A stretch of 30,807 nucleotides of DNA from Streptomyces sp. NRRL B-24484 (GTDB lineage: Bacteria; Actinomycetota; Actinomycetes; Streptomycetales; Streptomycetaceae), in NCBI RefSeq assembly GCF_000717715.1, contig NZ_JOAI01000063.1, positions 1-30,807 on the forward strand. The letters run 5' to 3'. Positions 8,245 through 16,579 of the stretch are shown one piece after another. Positions within the stretch are counted from its first letter, which is position 1. Every line of letters starts with the position of its first letter. A model generated the notes under the pieces. It was given only the letters and a program-made list of their open reading frames with translations. It was not told the DNA's origin and did no database searches. Both the position numbers and the translations under genes were made by a program.

Positions 8245-9402
8245 TCACAGGCCCATGGACTTGGCGATGACCGTCTTCATGACCTCGCTGGTGCCGCCGT
8301 AGATGCGGAAGACGCGGTTGTCCGTGTAGAGGCGGGCAATGGGGTACTCGAGCATGTAGCCGTAGCCGCCGTGCAGCTGCAGGCACTTGTCGACGACCCG
8401 CGACGCCGTCTCGGTGCAGAAGAGCTTGGTGGCGGCGGCGTCGGCGGAGGTGAGTTCCTGCTGCTCGATGAGGTCCAGGGCCCGGTCGCAGAGGGCCTGT
8501 GCGGCGGCCACCTCGGCCGCGCACTCGGCGAGGACGAACTTGGTGTTCTGGAAGCCCGAGACGGGCTGCCCGAAGACCTTGCGGTCACGGGTGTAGGCGA
8601 GCGCGAAGTCGATCGCGGCCGCAGCGGCGGACACGGCGGACACGGCGATGCCGAGACGCTCGGGAATCAGGTTGTGGGCGAGGTACGCGAACGCCCTGCC
8701 CTCCTCGCCGAGCAGGTTCTCCACCGGCACCTTGACGTCGGTGAAGGACAGTTCGGCGGTGTCCGAGCTGCGCAGGCCGATCTTCTCCAGCTTGCGGCCG
8801 ACCGCGTAGCCCTCGCTGCCGGTGTCCACGCACAGGATGGACAGGCCGCCGCGGCGGTCGTCCGCCGGGGCCGCAGAGGTGCGGCAGACCACCAGCATCA
8901 GGTCGGCGAGGACACCGCCGGTGATGAAGGTCTTCGCGCCGTTGAGCACGTAGTGGGTGCCGTCCTCGGACAGCACCGCGGTGGTGCGGATGCCGGCCAG
9001 GTCCGAGCCGGTGCCGGGCTCCGTCATCGCGATCGCCGTCATCATCCGCCCGGAGACGAAGTCGGGCAGCCAGCGCTTCTTCTGCTCGTCATCGGCGAAC
9101 TCGAGCAGGTACGGCAGCACCAGACCGGTGTGCACGCCGGAGCCGCCGAAGGACACGCCCGCGCGCATCAGCTCCTCGACCACCACGGCCTGGTACTTGA
9201 AGCCGCCGACACCCGAGCCGCCGTACTCCTCCGGGACCTCGATGCCGAAGACCCCCAGGTCGCCGAGCTTGTGGTAAAACTCGCGCGGCGCGTGGCCGGC
9301 GGCCTCCCAGGCGTCGTAGTGGGGTACGACCTCGTGGGCGATGAAGTCCCGGATCATCTCCCGGAAGTTCTCGTGGTCCTCGGTGTAGACGGAGCGCTGC
9401 AC
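8245..9402 (-). CDS. Acyl-CoA dehydrogenase, LCAD/IVD-type active site
   Basis: A 385-residue FAD enzyme for the first oxidation step, acyl-CoA to trans-2-enoyl-CoA, passing electrons to ETF (not encoded here). AMTEPGTGSDLAGI (125-138) and GAKTFITGG (155-163) are the conserved FAD and substrate loops. RKVFGQPVSGFQ (274-285) and QLHGGYGYMLEYP (342-354) mark the C-terminal helices. The usual catalytic Glu of short- and medium-chain enzymes, in YEGT, is replaced by Gly370 in YGGTSE. Glu248 in LIPERLGIA is at the position used as base by long-chain and isovaleryl-CoA dehydrogenases. That favours a long or branched substrate. It is convergent with TetR and divergent from PucR; TAGGTT at 9534-9529 on the minus strand could be its -10. 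Confidence 0.95.
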   Translation of the reverse strand: MQRSVYTEDHENFREMIRDFIAHEVVPHYDAWEAAGHAPREFYHKLGDLGVFGIEVPEEYGGSGVGGFKYQAVVVEELMRAGVSFGGSGVHTGLVLPYLLEFADDEQKKRWLPDFVSGRMMTAIAMTEPGTGSDLAGIRTTAVLSEDGTHYVLNGAKTFITGGVLADLMLVVCRTSAAPADDRRGGLSILCVDTGSEGYAVGRKLEKIGLRSSDTAELSFTDVKVPVENLLGEEGRAFAYLAHNLIPERLGIAVSAVSAAAAAIDFALAYTRDRKVFGQPVSGFQNTKFVLAECAAEVAAAQALCDRALDLIEQQELTSADAAATKLFCTETASRVVDKCLQLHGGYGYMLEYPIARLYTDNRVFRIYGGTSEVMKTVIAKSMGL

Positions 9403-9616
9403 TGCCTGTCCCTCCTCTGCGCCCGGGTGTCCGGGCGGCCGCCGGTGGTCTTCGCCGCGGGGCCGCGCGAGGCGGCCGACGGCGGTTTCCGGCGGCCCTG
9501 AGCTGCGGTTCTGTCCTGCGACGCGCTCAACCTAGGGTGCGGGCCCGCGCGTGGCCAGGTGCATCCGCACAAGACATCGGTCCATGGGTGTGCAACCTGC
9601 CCAACGTGGTTCGGGC

Positions 9617-9628
9617 TAGCCTGTGACC
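9617..9628 (+). promoter_or_regulatory. -10 element for a probably leaderless PucR-family mRNA
   Basis: TAGCCT (9617-9622) is followed by 6 nt and the ATG at 9629, with no purine-rich ribosome binding site. This spacing favours the ATG at 9629 over the in-frame GTG at 9623. Confidence 0.5.
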
Positions 9629-10852
9629 ATGAAGGACGGCTGGGCGGCGCCCGCGCCCGATGTGGCGGAACACATCCGGGCGACCGCGGAGCGGATGCAG
9701 GGCACGTTGGACGAGCTGCTCGCCGAGATCGGCCAGCAGTTGGCCCCCGACACGCCGGAGGCGCCGGCCGACCCGGTCATGGCCCAGGAGATCGCCGCGA
9801 GCAACCGGGACACCGTCGGGCGCTGGGTACGCGCCAACCGACTCCGTCCCGGCCGCCCGGTTCCCGCCGACCTGACGGCGCAGATCCTGGACGTGGCGCG
9901 CGACATGGTCCGACGCGGCGTCGACGAGCGCCATCTGGTCCAGGGCTACTGGCGCGGGCACAACCTGCTGTGGCGGTACTGGATGCGTGCCGCGCTCGCC
10001 GAGCCGGCCCCACCGGAGGTGCTGGCAGCCTCCCTCGACCTGGCGGCCCGCTCCATGTCCCGGTTCGTGGACCGCACCCTGGCCGGCGTCCAGAAGCACG
10101 TGGAGCACGAACGCGACCAGCTCGTCGGCGGCATGCCGGCCCGGCGGCTGGAGACCGTCAACCTCCTGCTGCAGGGCGCGCCGATCGGCGAGGAACGGGC
10201 GAGTGCGCGCCTCGGCTACGACCTGCGCCGGCGTCATCTGGCCCTGGTGCTGTGGCACGCGCCCGGCGTGGCGGAGCAGGGCGAGCTGGAGTCCGCGGCC
10301 GATGCGATCGCCGAGGCGGCCGGAGCACGGCGGCCCCTCACCGTCGCCGCGGGAATCTCGGTGCTGTGGGCCTGGATCGCGGTTCCCGGGCGGGTGGACA
10401 CCGAGGTCCTCGCCGAGGCGCTCGCCGCCACGGGCAGCAACGCCCGTGCGGCCGCCGGGATGCCGGGTGACGGTCCCACCGGTTTCCGGCTCAGCCACCA
10501 GCAGGCGCTGACCGCCCAGCGGCTGACGTTCCGGATGCACCAGCCGCCCCGTCTCACCGCCTACGAGGACGTCCAGGTTGTCGCCATGGCGGCGCACGAC
10601 GAGGACCAGGCACGCGAGTTCGTCGCCGCCACGCTCGGTGGGCTGGCCGACGCGTCCCCCGAACTCGCCCGGACGCTGCGCGTCTACCTTCAGGAGGACT
10701 GCAACGCCGGCCGCGCCGCGCGCCGGCTGTACACCCACCGCAACACGGTCCTCAACCGCATCGCCCGCGCCGACGCCCTGCTGCCCAGGCCGCGTCCCGG
10801 ACGCGGGCTGCAGATCGGCCTCGCACTGGAGCTGCAGCACTGGCTCGGGTGA
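9629..10852 (+). CDS. PucR/CdaR-family transcriptional regulator
   Basis: A 407-residue regulator. Residues of about 15-165 resemble the RsbRD-like N-terminal helical domain common in actinobacterial PucR proteins, with conserved features such as VDERHLVQGYWRGHNLLWRYW. The centre looks like a PucR GGDEF-like domain. The C-terminus is the PucR helix-turn-helix (about 343-400): TLRVYLQEDCNAGRAARRL, then YTHRNTVLNRIARADAL. Such proteins activate catabolic genes in response to a metabolite. It is divergent from the acyl-CoA dehydrogenase, its most likely target, and separated from the glutamate-oxidase module by a strong terminator. The effector is unknown. Confidence 0.9.
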   Translation: MKDGWAAPAPDVAEHIRATAERMQGTLDELLAEIGQQLAPDTPEAPADPVMAQEIAASNRDTVGRWVRANRLRPGRPVPADLTAQILDVARDMVRRGVDERHLVQGYWRGHNLLWRYWMRAALAEPAPPEVLAASLDLAARSMSRFVDRTLAGVQKHVEHERDQLVGGMPARRLETVNLLLQGAPIGEERASARLGYDLRRRHLALVLWHAPGVAEQGELESAADAIAEAAGARRPLTVAAGISVLWAWIAVPGRVDTEVLAEALAATGSNARAAAGMPGDGPTGFRLSHQQALTAQRLTFRMHQPPRLTAYEDVQVVAMAAHDEDQAREFVAATLGGLADASPELARTLRVYLQEDCNAGRAARRLYTHRNTVLNRIARADALLPRPRPGRGLQIGLALELQHWLG

Positions 10853-10925
10853 CACGGACACGGGTGCGGCGGGCAGGACGCCGTGCTGTCCGACGGGCGG
10901 AGGGCCACCGCACCGTCCGGCACGC

Positions 10926-10954
10926 ACCGGCCCCCGTCGGGGACGGGGGCCGGT
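10926..10954. terminator. Strong bidirectional terminator hairpin
   Basis: ACCGGCCCCCGTC (10926-10938) and GACGGGGGCCGGT (10942-10954) form a perfect 13-bp stem with a 3-nt loop, between the convergent PucR (ends 10852) and ThDP decarboxylase (ends 10967) genes. There is no long T-run, as is usual for high-GC actinomycetes. Confidence 0.85.
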
Positions 10955-10966
10955 GGATTCGGGCGG

Positions 10967-12799
10967 CTACGTGCACCTCTCGTCGATCTTGTACTGGAGC
11001 GCCTTCGGGTAGTCGTGCCGGCTGAGCCGGACGCGCGCCAGGATCGGCGCGTGGTTGAGGTCGTTGCCGGGATCGGCGAGGTCCCGCAGGAGCGAGTCGA
11101 GCTCGGCGTGGGTGGTGAGCTCGAACCCGTGCATCCGGTCCTTGTCCGTGCCGAAGACCTCGGCCAGCTTCTCGTAGCGCCACGGGTGCAGCACGTTGTA
11201 GAAGTCGGCCCCGTTGGACGGCTTCTCCTTGTAGTAGCAGGGGCTGACCAGCATCTGCTCGATGCCGTAGAAGCCCTCGTTGTCCAGGACGAAGACCACC
11301 GGCCTCAGATGGTGACGCACGTGGGTGGACAGCTCCTGGCAGATCTCCTGGAACGAGCCGTCCCCGACGAACACGAGCGGGCGCTTCATCGGCTGCTGCC
11401 GTCCCAGCGCCACGCCCGTGGCCGCGCCGACGGAGTAGCCGATGGACAGCCAGCTGTTCTGCGCGAGGAAGCCGGCCCGCTCGGTGATCCGCAGGTTCAT
11501 CGAGCCCAGCAGCGCGAACGCCGCGTCCGAGACCACCGTGAACGGCGAGGGGGCCTGTGGGTCGCCACCGGTGGCCCGGTGCTCCAGGAAGAAGTTGATG
11601 TGCTGGAAGAAGCTGTCGTAGGTCAGTTCGGGCGGGTACCGGTCGGTGCTCAGCGAGTCCAGGAACTCGGCCGTGCTGGCCGGGACGTCCAGGCCTGCCG
11701 CGTGCGCCAGCGCGAAGTGGTCGGCGGGGAAGGTCCGTCCAGCCAGCGCGTCGCGCAACGCCGTGATGAACCGGCCGAGTTGGACATCGGGGAAGTATCC
11801 GGCACCGACGCTGACGCCGTCGCGGGCCGCGACGATCCAGTCGTCGCCGATCGACTGCTCGCCGCCGAGGTTCTTGGAGGTGGACCAGATCCCCAGGCCG
11901 ATCCGGCACCCGGCGTTCTTGAAGGTCGTCCGGATCTCCGGCAGGCTCGCCCTGCCGTTGTAGACGCCGGCGAACAGCGGGTGCCGTTCGGACACCACGG
12001 ACTTCGCGCCGACCGTGGTGCAGAACTGCATCCGGGTGGTCTGCACGAACTCCAGCAGCTCGTTCTCCAGCCGCCGGCGGACGAGTTCCTCACCGGCCCA
12101 GACGATCGGTGTGCCGAACTTGCCGATCAGCTCCACCGCTGCCGTGACGGCCTTCTCCAGCATCTCCTCGTTGCGCCGGGTGAACGGCCGCTCGTGGGCG
12201 CGGAGCTCACCCTGCGGAGGCTCGCACGGCGCGTGCCAGAGGTCCTCCATGACCTCCAGGTAGACCGGCTTGCGCTCGGTCAGGCACGCGGTGATCGCGC
12301 TGTCGATCTGCGAGGGGGCGAGTCCCGGGTTGGAGAGCACCTGTGCGTCCACCGTGACCTGCCGGTAGACCTCCAGGTTGCTCTCCCGGCGCGGGCTCAT
12401 GTGCGAGGTGAGCAGGCCGACCGCCTGCTGGTTGAGCCACTGTTCGTAGGACGGCGCCGCGTTGATCGCGATCAGTGGCACGTCCTCGACGTAGGCGCCG
12501 CCGATGGTGTTGAGGAGGCTGAACGCACCCACCCCGTAGGTCACCGCCACGGCTCCGACGCCCTGCGCGCGACCGTCCGGGTCGGCGTCGGCGGCCCGCA
12601 CCCGGGCGTAGGCATCCGCGGCGTAGCCGCCGCCCATCTCGGTCGGGGTGCCGACCCAGCGCACGGCCGTGGTGGCCTGCATGATCGTCAGGAACGGGCC
12701 GAGGAAGTCCCCGGGCACCCCGAACAGGTGCCGGATGCCCAACTGTTCGAGCCTGGTGGCCAGGTAGCGGGCCACCGTCCATTCGCCGTCGCCGCTCAT
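10967..12799 (-). CDS. ThDP-dependent 2-oxo acid decarboxylase (pyruvate/indolepyruvate decarboxylase fold) coupled to L-glutamate oxidase
   Basis: A 610-residue enzyme of the pyruvate-decarboxylase family. FGVPGDF carries Asp31 (equivalent to the PDC catalytic Asp). [14 protein letters not shown] (53-66) has the ThDP-activating Glu54. The cofactor motif begins GDGSFQEI (479-486) and ends in DN (506-507). YGIEQ holds the second catalytic Glu514. The tandem His-His of classical pyruvate decarboxylases is not evident; the region reads [16 protein letters not shown]. Its ATG overlaps the stop of the glutamate-oxidase gene (ATGA, 12799-12796), so the two are made together. The oxidase would produce 2-oxoglutarate, making succinic semialdehyde a possible product here, but substrate assignment is an inference. 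Indolepyruvate or another 2-oxo acid remains possible. Cytosolic, no signal peptide. Confidence 0.88.
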   Translation of the reverse strand: MSGDGEWTVARYLATRLEQLGIRHLFGVPGDFLGPFLTIMQATTAVRWVGTPTEMGGGYAADAYARVRAADADPDGRAQGVGAVAVTYGVGAFSLLNTIGGAYVEDVPLIAINAAPSYEQWLNQQAVGLLTSHMSPRRESNLEVYRQVTVDAQVLSNPGLAPSQIDSAITACLTERKPVYLEVMEDLWHAPCEPPQGELRAHERPFTRRNEEMLEKAVTAAVELIGKFGTPIVWAGEELVRRRLENELLEFVQTTRMQFCTTVGAKSVVSERHPLFAGVYNGRASLPEIRTTFKNAGCRIGLGIWSTSKNLGGEQSIGDDWIVAARDGVSVGAGYFPDVQLGRFITALRDALAGRTFPADHFALAHAAGLDVPASTAEFLDSLSTDRYPPELTYDSFFQHINFFLEHRATGGDPQAPSPFTVVSDAAFALLGSMNLRITERAGFLAQNSWLSIGYSVGAATGVALGRQQPMKRPLVFVGDGSFQEICQELSTHVRHHLRPVVFVLDNEGFYGIEQMLVSPCYYKEKPSNGADFYNVLHPWRYEKLAEVFGTDKDRMHGFELTTHAELDSLLRDLADPGNDLNHAPILARVRLSRHDYPKALQYKIDERCT

Positions 12800-14904
12800 C
12801 CGCGCAGTGCCTCCCGCCGGCTCTCCCGCCGCAGCCGGACCTCGGGCCGGATCTCCGGTTCCGCCGGGGCCGGCGGCGCCGGTGCCTCGTGCACGGCGAC
12901 GGCCGCCCGGACGGCGGTCTCCACCGCGCCCTCGATCCAGGCGTGCTTCAGCGAGACGTGCTCGCCGGCGAAGTGCACCGGGCCCTCCGGCTTCACCACG
13001 TCGAGGTGGAAGCTGGTCATCTGGTGCGGGGTGTACACCGCCGCCTCGCCGAAGGCGTACGGGTCGCGCAGCCAGCTCTGGGTCTTCCCGTAGCCGGTGT
13101 AGAACACCTCGATCCGCCGACCTTGCACCGACTGGAGGTTGCGCAGCGCGTAGACGTACCGCTCGTGGTCCTCCATGGAGTCCCAGCGCACAGCGTCGTC
13201 CGACCAGCTGTAGCTCGCCAGCACCACCCCGCCGCCGTCGCCGTCGGGCACCGGGTGCGAGGGGTAGTACATGAAGCGGTTCGGGTTGTCGGTGGTCGAG
13301 CCTCCGCCGAAGCAGTCGGTGGCGGGGCGCACGCTCGCCCGGAGCAGCGGGGTGTGCCGGTACACCTCCCGCTGGGCCCGGCTGATCCGGCGCTCGTCCA
13401 CGCTCGGGTGCGCGCCGAGCAGCACCTCGGGCAGGTCCCGCGGGGGGCGGTGGCCGTTCTGGGCGGCGGCCACGGCCGCCTCGGCGTCGTCCTCGCCCGC
13501 CCGCTGGTAGTACTCGTACAGGCCGGGTGCGATGGAGTCGAGTTCGACCTTCCAGTCCGCCTCGGTGAACTCCCACCACCGGCGGGAGAACTCCAGCAGC
13601 ACCTTGGTGGCCTGGTCGTAGTGGGTCTCGATGATCGCCCGGCGCTTCTTGTAGGAGAACGGCGGCGTCACCTGGACGAACCGCAGCGCGGAGAACGGGA
13701 CCGTGACGATCGCGAAGTCGCCCTTCCAGACGGTGGGTTCGGCCTCCGGGTCGTCCTCGGGGACGGTCTCGACGGCGACCTGCGGCCCGACCGGGCCGAC
13801 GCTCCGGGCTCCCCCGCCGTCCCGGCGCGGGTCCCAGTACTCCATCCGGATCATTCGCTCGCCCATCCGCAGCTCCTCCCGCAGCTCCTCGGCGAGCGCG
13901 TCGGGCAGCTTCGAGCTGCCGCCCACGATCTCCCAGTACGTGGCGTTCGGGTTGATGTCGCTGCGGCCCAGGAAGGTGTGGAAGAAGGCCAGGTGCAGCC
14001 GCGAGGTCATGTTCTCGATCGTGCCGATCGCCTCGATCGCCTCGTCGCTGAGGCCCGCGTACTCGCGCAGGAAGCGGCCCATCGAGTATCCGTCGAAGTC
14101 GCGGATCACCCGGGCCCAGCCGTCCAGCCACTCGGCGAACGGCTTGTTCACCCGCTTGCCGTCCCTGATCACCGAGTAGTAGTCGCGGACCGGCTCCAGG
14201 GCCTGGTTGACCATGTCGGCGGCGGTGATCCGCACCTCGTCGCCGGTGAGGTGGAAGCTCTCGTTGACGCAGCTCGGATCGGCGGCGTACTCCTTGCGGC
14301 GGGCCTGGACCCGGTTGCTGCGGATCCAGGAGTTGAAGCGTTTGACCGGTTCGCGGAAGTCCGGGCTGTCCGCGCCGTACTTCCAGACCTTGCCGGGTTC
14401 GAACGACTCGTAGACCACCGGTGGGACGGGCGCGTTCTGGTTGCCGGTGTCCGGATCGACGTCGACGTTGAAGAACAGCTGCCGTCGCAGGCCCAGGCTG
14501 TCGACCAGCGCGAGGGTGAGCGGGTGGAAGCCGGGCAGCCGCATGGCCCCGGCCTCGGCGTACTGCTCCGGGTCGCGGAAGGGTCCGTCGACCGCGTCGC
14601 CGGTGGACCGGAAGGTCTTGATCCGCCCGCCGACCCGGCTGGCGTTGGCCTCCAGAATGGTGACGTTGTGTCCGGCGTCCTTCAGCAGCTTGCCGGCGAC
14701 CAGGCCCGCGATGCCCGCGCCGATGATCAGCACGTCCTTGGGCTCGTCGGTCTCCGGAATGCCGTCCTTGATCAGAACGTCGAGGTAGCGGAGCTTCAGG
14801 TCCTTGTCGTCCGGACCGACCAGTAACAGCTCGCGCGCAAGCCGGCGGCAGGTCTGCCAGCGGGCGCGCTCACCGGCCGTGCCTTCGATGACGGGGTTCT
14901 CCAT
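12796..14904 (-). CDS. L-glutamate oxidase-like flavoprotein (L-amino-acid oxidase)
   Basis: A 702-residue FAD amine oxidase, close in length and many blocks to what I remember of the Streptomyces L-glutamate oxidase (LGOX, 701 residues). The dinucleotide fold is [16 protein letters not shown], followed by [15 protein letters not shown] (84-98) and [15 protein letters not shown] (119-133). [13 protein letters not shown] places Arg302 and His309 with the same spacing as LGOX Arg305/His312, Arg305 being its recognised side-chain carboxylate contact. Arg122, Tyr565 and Trp656 match the alpha-carboxylate site, and [20 protein letters not shown] closes the FAD site. The expected reaction is glutamate + O2 to 2-oxoglutarate + NH3 + H2O2. 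GAGGAG lies 5 nt before the ATG at 14904. Known LGOX is extracellular and cut into three chains; no signal peptide is evident here. Confidence 0.92.
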   Translation of the reverse strand: MENPVIEGTAGERARWQTCRRLARELLLVGPDDKDLKLRYLDVLIKDGIPETDEPKDVLIIGAGIAGLVAGKLLKDAGHNVTILEANASRVGGRIKTFRSTGDAVDGPFRDPEQYAEAGAMRLPGFHPLTLALVDSLGLRRQLFFNVDVDPDTGNQNAPVPPVVYESFEPGKVWKYGADSPDFREPVKRFNSWIRSNRVQARRKEYAADPSCVNESFHLTGDEVRITAADMVNQALEPVRDYYSVIRDGKRVNKPFAEWLDGWARVIRDFDGYSMGRFLREYAGLSDEAIEAIGTIENMTSRLHLAFFHTFLGRSDINPNATYWEIVGGSSKLPDALAEELREELRMGERMIRMEYWDPRRDGGGARSVGPVGPQVAVETVPEDDPEAEPTVWKGDFAIVTVPFSALRFVQVTPPFSYKKRRAIIETHYDQATKVLLEFSRRWWEFTEADWKVELDSIAPGLYEYYQRAGEDDAEAAVAAAQNGHRPPRDLPEVLLGAHPSVDERRISRAQREVYRHTPLLRASVRPATDCFGGGSTTDNPNRFMYYPSHPVPDGDGGGVVLASYSWSDDAVRWDSMEDHERYVYALRNLQSVQGRRIEVFYTGYGKTQSWLRDPYAFGEAAVYTPHQMTSFHLDVVKPEGPVHFAGEHVSLKHAWIEGAVETAVRAAVAVHEAPAPPAPAEPEIRPEVRLRRESRREALRG

Positions 14905-15396
14905 GGTGTCTCCTCGGGGATGCCCGGCGGTCAGGGACCGACCGGCTTGTCGGGGGAGGCGCTCGCCCTCGGCGAGGGGTCGCGGCGTGGTGGTCGAAGG
15001 TGCCGTCCGCGCGCCCGGTCCCGGCCGTTCGGGCGAGGCCGACGGCCTTGTCGAAGCCGTTGGGGACGTGCGGGGCTTCGGGTCCCGGACGGTGGACTCG
15101 GGGGTCGGCCCGTGCAGTCGGACCAGCTCGAACCGCTGCTCCGGTGAGGCGCCGTAGCAGGCGAACCTCAGCCCGCGGGCCTTGCCGTCGTCCGGTCCAC
15201 GCCTGAACCCCGGCCGTACGGGATGTCCCGGCGCTTCGGCCGGTGGCTCCTCGGCCTGTCGTCGACGATGCCGGCGAAGGCGCGCGGGTGGGTGCGGCGG
15301 AGGTGGGCGATTCGGGGGGACGGGCGGGGCCGAGGTCACGCTCGGGTCCTCGCGGTGGGTGACGGGCAGAGGTGATCACAGCACGTGAATTCCTCC
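14905..15396 (-). other. Long leader region of the glutamate-oxidase operon
   Basis: About 490 nt separate the predicted transcription start near 15396 from the oxidase ATG. On the minus strand GGAGGA (15396-15391) is followed 6 nt later by GTG CTG TGA (15384-15376), a two-codon frame with an ideal ribosome binding site, whose TGA overlaps another GTG (15379). A frame continuous with the oxidase opens at 15339, and the frame from that GTG is also open, but both are Pro/Arg-rich and I recognise no domain. The region could be a regulatory leader, a tiny upstream ORF with re-initiation, or decayed coding sequence. Confidence 0.45.
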
Positions 15397-15402
15397 GTAC
15401 CC

Positions 15403-15433
15403 AAAGTAGCTGCGCCGTCGAGAGTCCTGTCAA
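15403..15433 (-). promoter_or_regulatory. Predicted promoter of the glutamate-oxidase/decarboxylase operon
   Basis: On the minus strand a consensus TTGACA (15433-15428) is followed after 19 nt by TACTTT (15408-15403). Both hexamers are good for a vegetative sigma factor; the spacing is slightly long. It is the best such pair upstream of the oxidase. Confidence 0.55.
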
Positions 15434-15434
15434 C

Positions 15435-15894
15435 CGGAGGGGGGCCTCCCGACGGCCTCACGCAGTGTCACCGGGGGTTCGACCCGGGCGGCTGCCGAAG
15501 CCGGAGCCGACTGCGGGGCGCCGGGTCGGGCGGCGCGCCGGCGGTGTCGCGACGTGCGCGGCTTCCCGGACGGGCCGGCCGGCCGGGCGACCCGGGTCCG
15601 CAGGACACCGGGAGGCAGAGGGCTCCGAGGCGTGCCACCCTGACCGTCGGAGTCGAGTGCACCCTGCTCGACCGCGCCCCGGTTTCCCGGCGGGGGTGAC
15701 GGCCTGTTCGTCGGGCCGAGCGCCACCACCGGCTCCTCGGCCTCGTCAGCGCCGACTCCGGGGCGCAGGTGCGCACCCCGAAGGCCTCGTCCGCGGGTTG
15801 CCGCGACCTGGCCGCCGATCACCGGGCGCGGCACGGGATGTGGGCCGGTCGGGGTGCGTCCCGACGGGCGCATCGACGGCTCGGACGGCGGCGC
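15435..15894. other. Gene-poor stretch between the glutamate-oxidase promoter and the universal stress protein
   Basis: I see no convincing gene here. All open frames are arginine/proline-rich and share no recognisable motif. A hairpin CCGGG-GGTTCGA-CCCGG near 15472-15488 resembles a tRNA T-arm by chance only. Confidence 0.5.
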
Positions 15895-16389
15895 TCAGGA
15901 GGGTGCTGTGTCGTGTTCCGCCGGGACGACGACGACCGGGAGGCGGGCGTGGTGGACGACCTCGGTGCTGGTCGATCCGAGGGCGAGGCGTCCCCAGGCC
16001 CCCGATCCCCGGGAGCCGACCACCAGCAGGCCGGCGTCCTTGCTCGCTTCGAGGAGGACCTGCGCCGGGCGGCCGGGCTCGCAGACGATCTCCACGTCCA
16101 CGAACGGTTCGCCGAGCTGCTCCTGCAGTTCCCGGACGGAGTCGGTCACGGCCTGCATGACGAGATCGCGCTGCTGGGGGACGGGCTGGCTGTCGGGGCC
16201 GGAGGAGACCGTCCATGCGAAGCCGGACTGCCGGGCGGGGGTGTACTCGTACGCACAGACGGCCCGCAGGCCGGTGGCGCGCAGCCGGGCCTCGCGGAGC
16301 GCGAAGGTCACGGCGTGCCGGGCCTGGGGCGAACCGTCCGTGCCGACCACGATCGGGCCGGCCGTGGGGCGGGCGGCAGGATCGGTCAT
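15895..16389 (-). CDS. Universal stress protein (single UspA domain)
   Basis: A 164-residue Usp with the starting strand and ATP-contact motif IVVGTDGS (13-20) and the nucleotide loop VVGSRGSGAWGRLALGSTS (123-141), which fits the ATP-binding G-2x-G-9x-G(S/T) pattern. It is therefore probably of the ATP-binding UspFG/MJ0577 type, cytosolic. A perfect GGAGG lies 6 nt before the ATG. It is preceded by a 190-nt gap holding an 18-bp palindrome and follows the small membrane protein gene on the same strand. Stress or hypoxia control is usual for the family, but no recognisable DosR box is seen. Confidence 0.94.
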   Translation of the reverse strand: MTDPAARPTAGPIVVGTDGSPQARHAVTFALREARLRATGLRAVCAYEYTPARQSGFAWTVSSGPDSQPVPQQRDLVMQAVTDSVRELQEQLGEPFVDVEIVCEPGRPAQVLLEASKDAGLLVVGSRGSGAWGRLALGSTSTEVVHHARLPVVVVPAEHDTAPS

Positions 16390-16532
16390 GGGTGACCTCC
16401 AAGGACTCGGTGCGCGGCGTTGCGTGCGGCCGGCGCGGCCGGTGCGGCCACGGGTCCGGTCGGCCGTCCGTCGCGGGGCGCACTTCTCAGCCTGCCCCGG
16501 TCACTCCCCGGGCACCATCGCAGCCGGTGAGC

Positions 16533-16550
16533 CGTGTCCGGCCGGACACG
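16533..16550. repeat. Perfect 18-bp palindrome upstream of the universal stress gene
   Basis: CGTGTCCGGCCGGACACG is fully self-complementary, with no loop. It lies 144 nt upstream of the stress-protein ATG and 30 nt after the stop of the membrane-protein gene. It may be a dimeric regulator site or part of a terminator for the upstream gene; the absence of a loop favours a protein-binding site. Confidence 0.5.
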
Positions 16551-16579
16551 ACCGGTGACCGGCCGGTCGGCGGGGCCCG

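Noticed and set aside
9567..9593. GCACA-N17-TGTGC inverted repeat as a PucR operator
   Set aside because: Five-base arms with a long spacer are too weak in this composition.
10883..13093. 736-codon plus-strand frame across the ThDP decarboxylase
   Set aside because: Antisense shadow caused by high GC; the minus strand holds complete ThDP motifs.
12889..14826. 645-codon plus-strand frame across the glutamate oxidase
   Set aside because: Shadow of the minus-strand oxidase; composition is repetitive and motif-free.
14905..15339. N-terminal extension of the glutamate oxidase to an ATG at 15339
   Set aside because: The added residues are Pro/Arg-rich without homology, while the ATG at 14904 has a GAGGAG site and gives 702 residues, the expected family length.
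15472..15488. tRNA-like GGTTCGACC T-arm
   Set aside because: The hairpin does not have the right stem/loop register, and no acceptor, D or anticodon arms can be drawn.
15435..15894. Frames of over 100 codons between the oxidase promoter and the stress gene
   Set aside because: All are Arg/Pro-rich on both strands, lack ribosome binding sites and have no recognisable domain.
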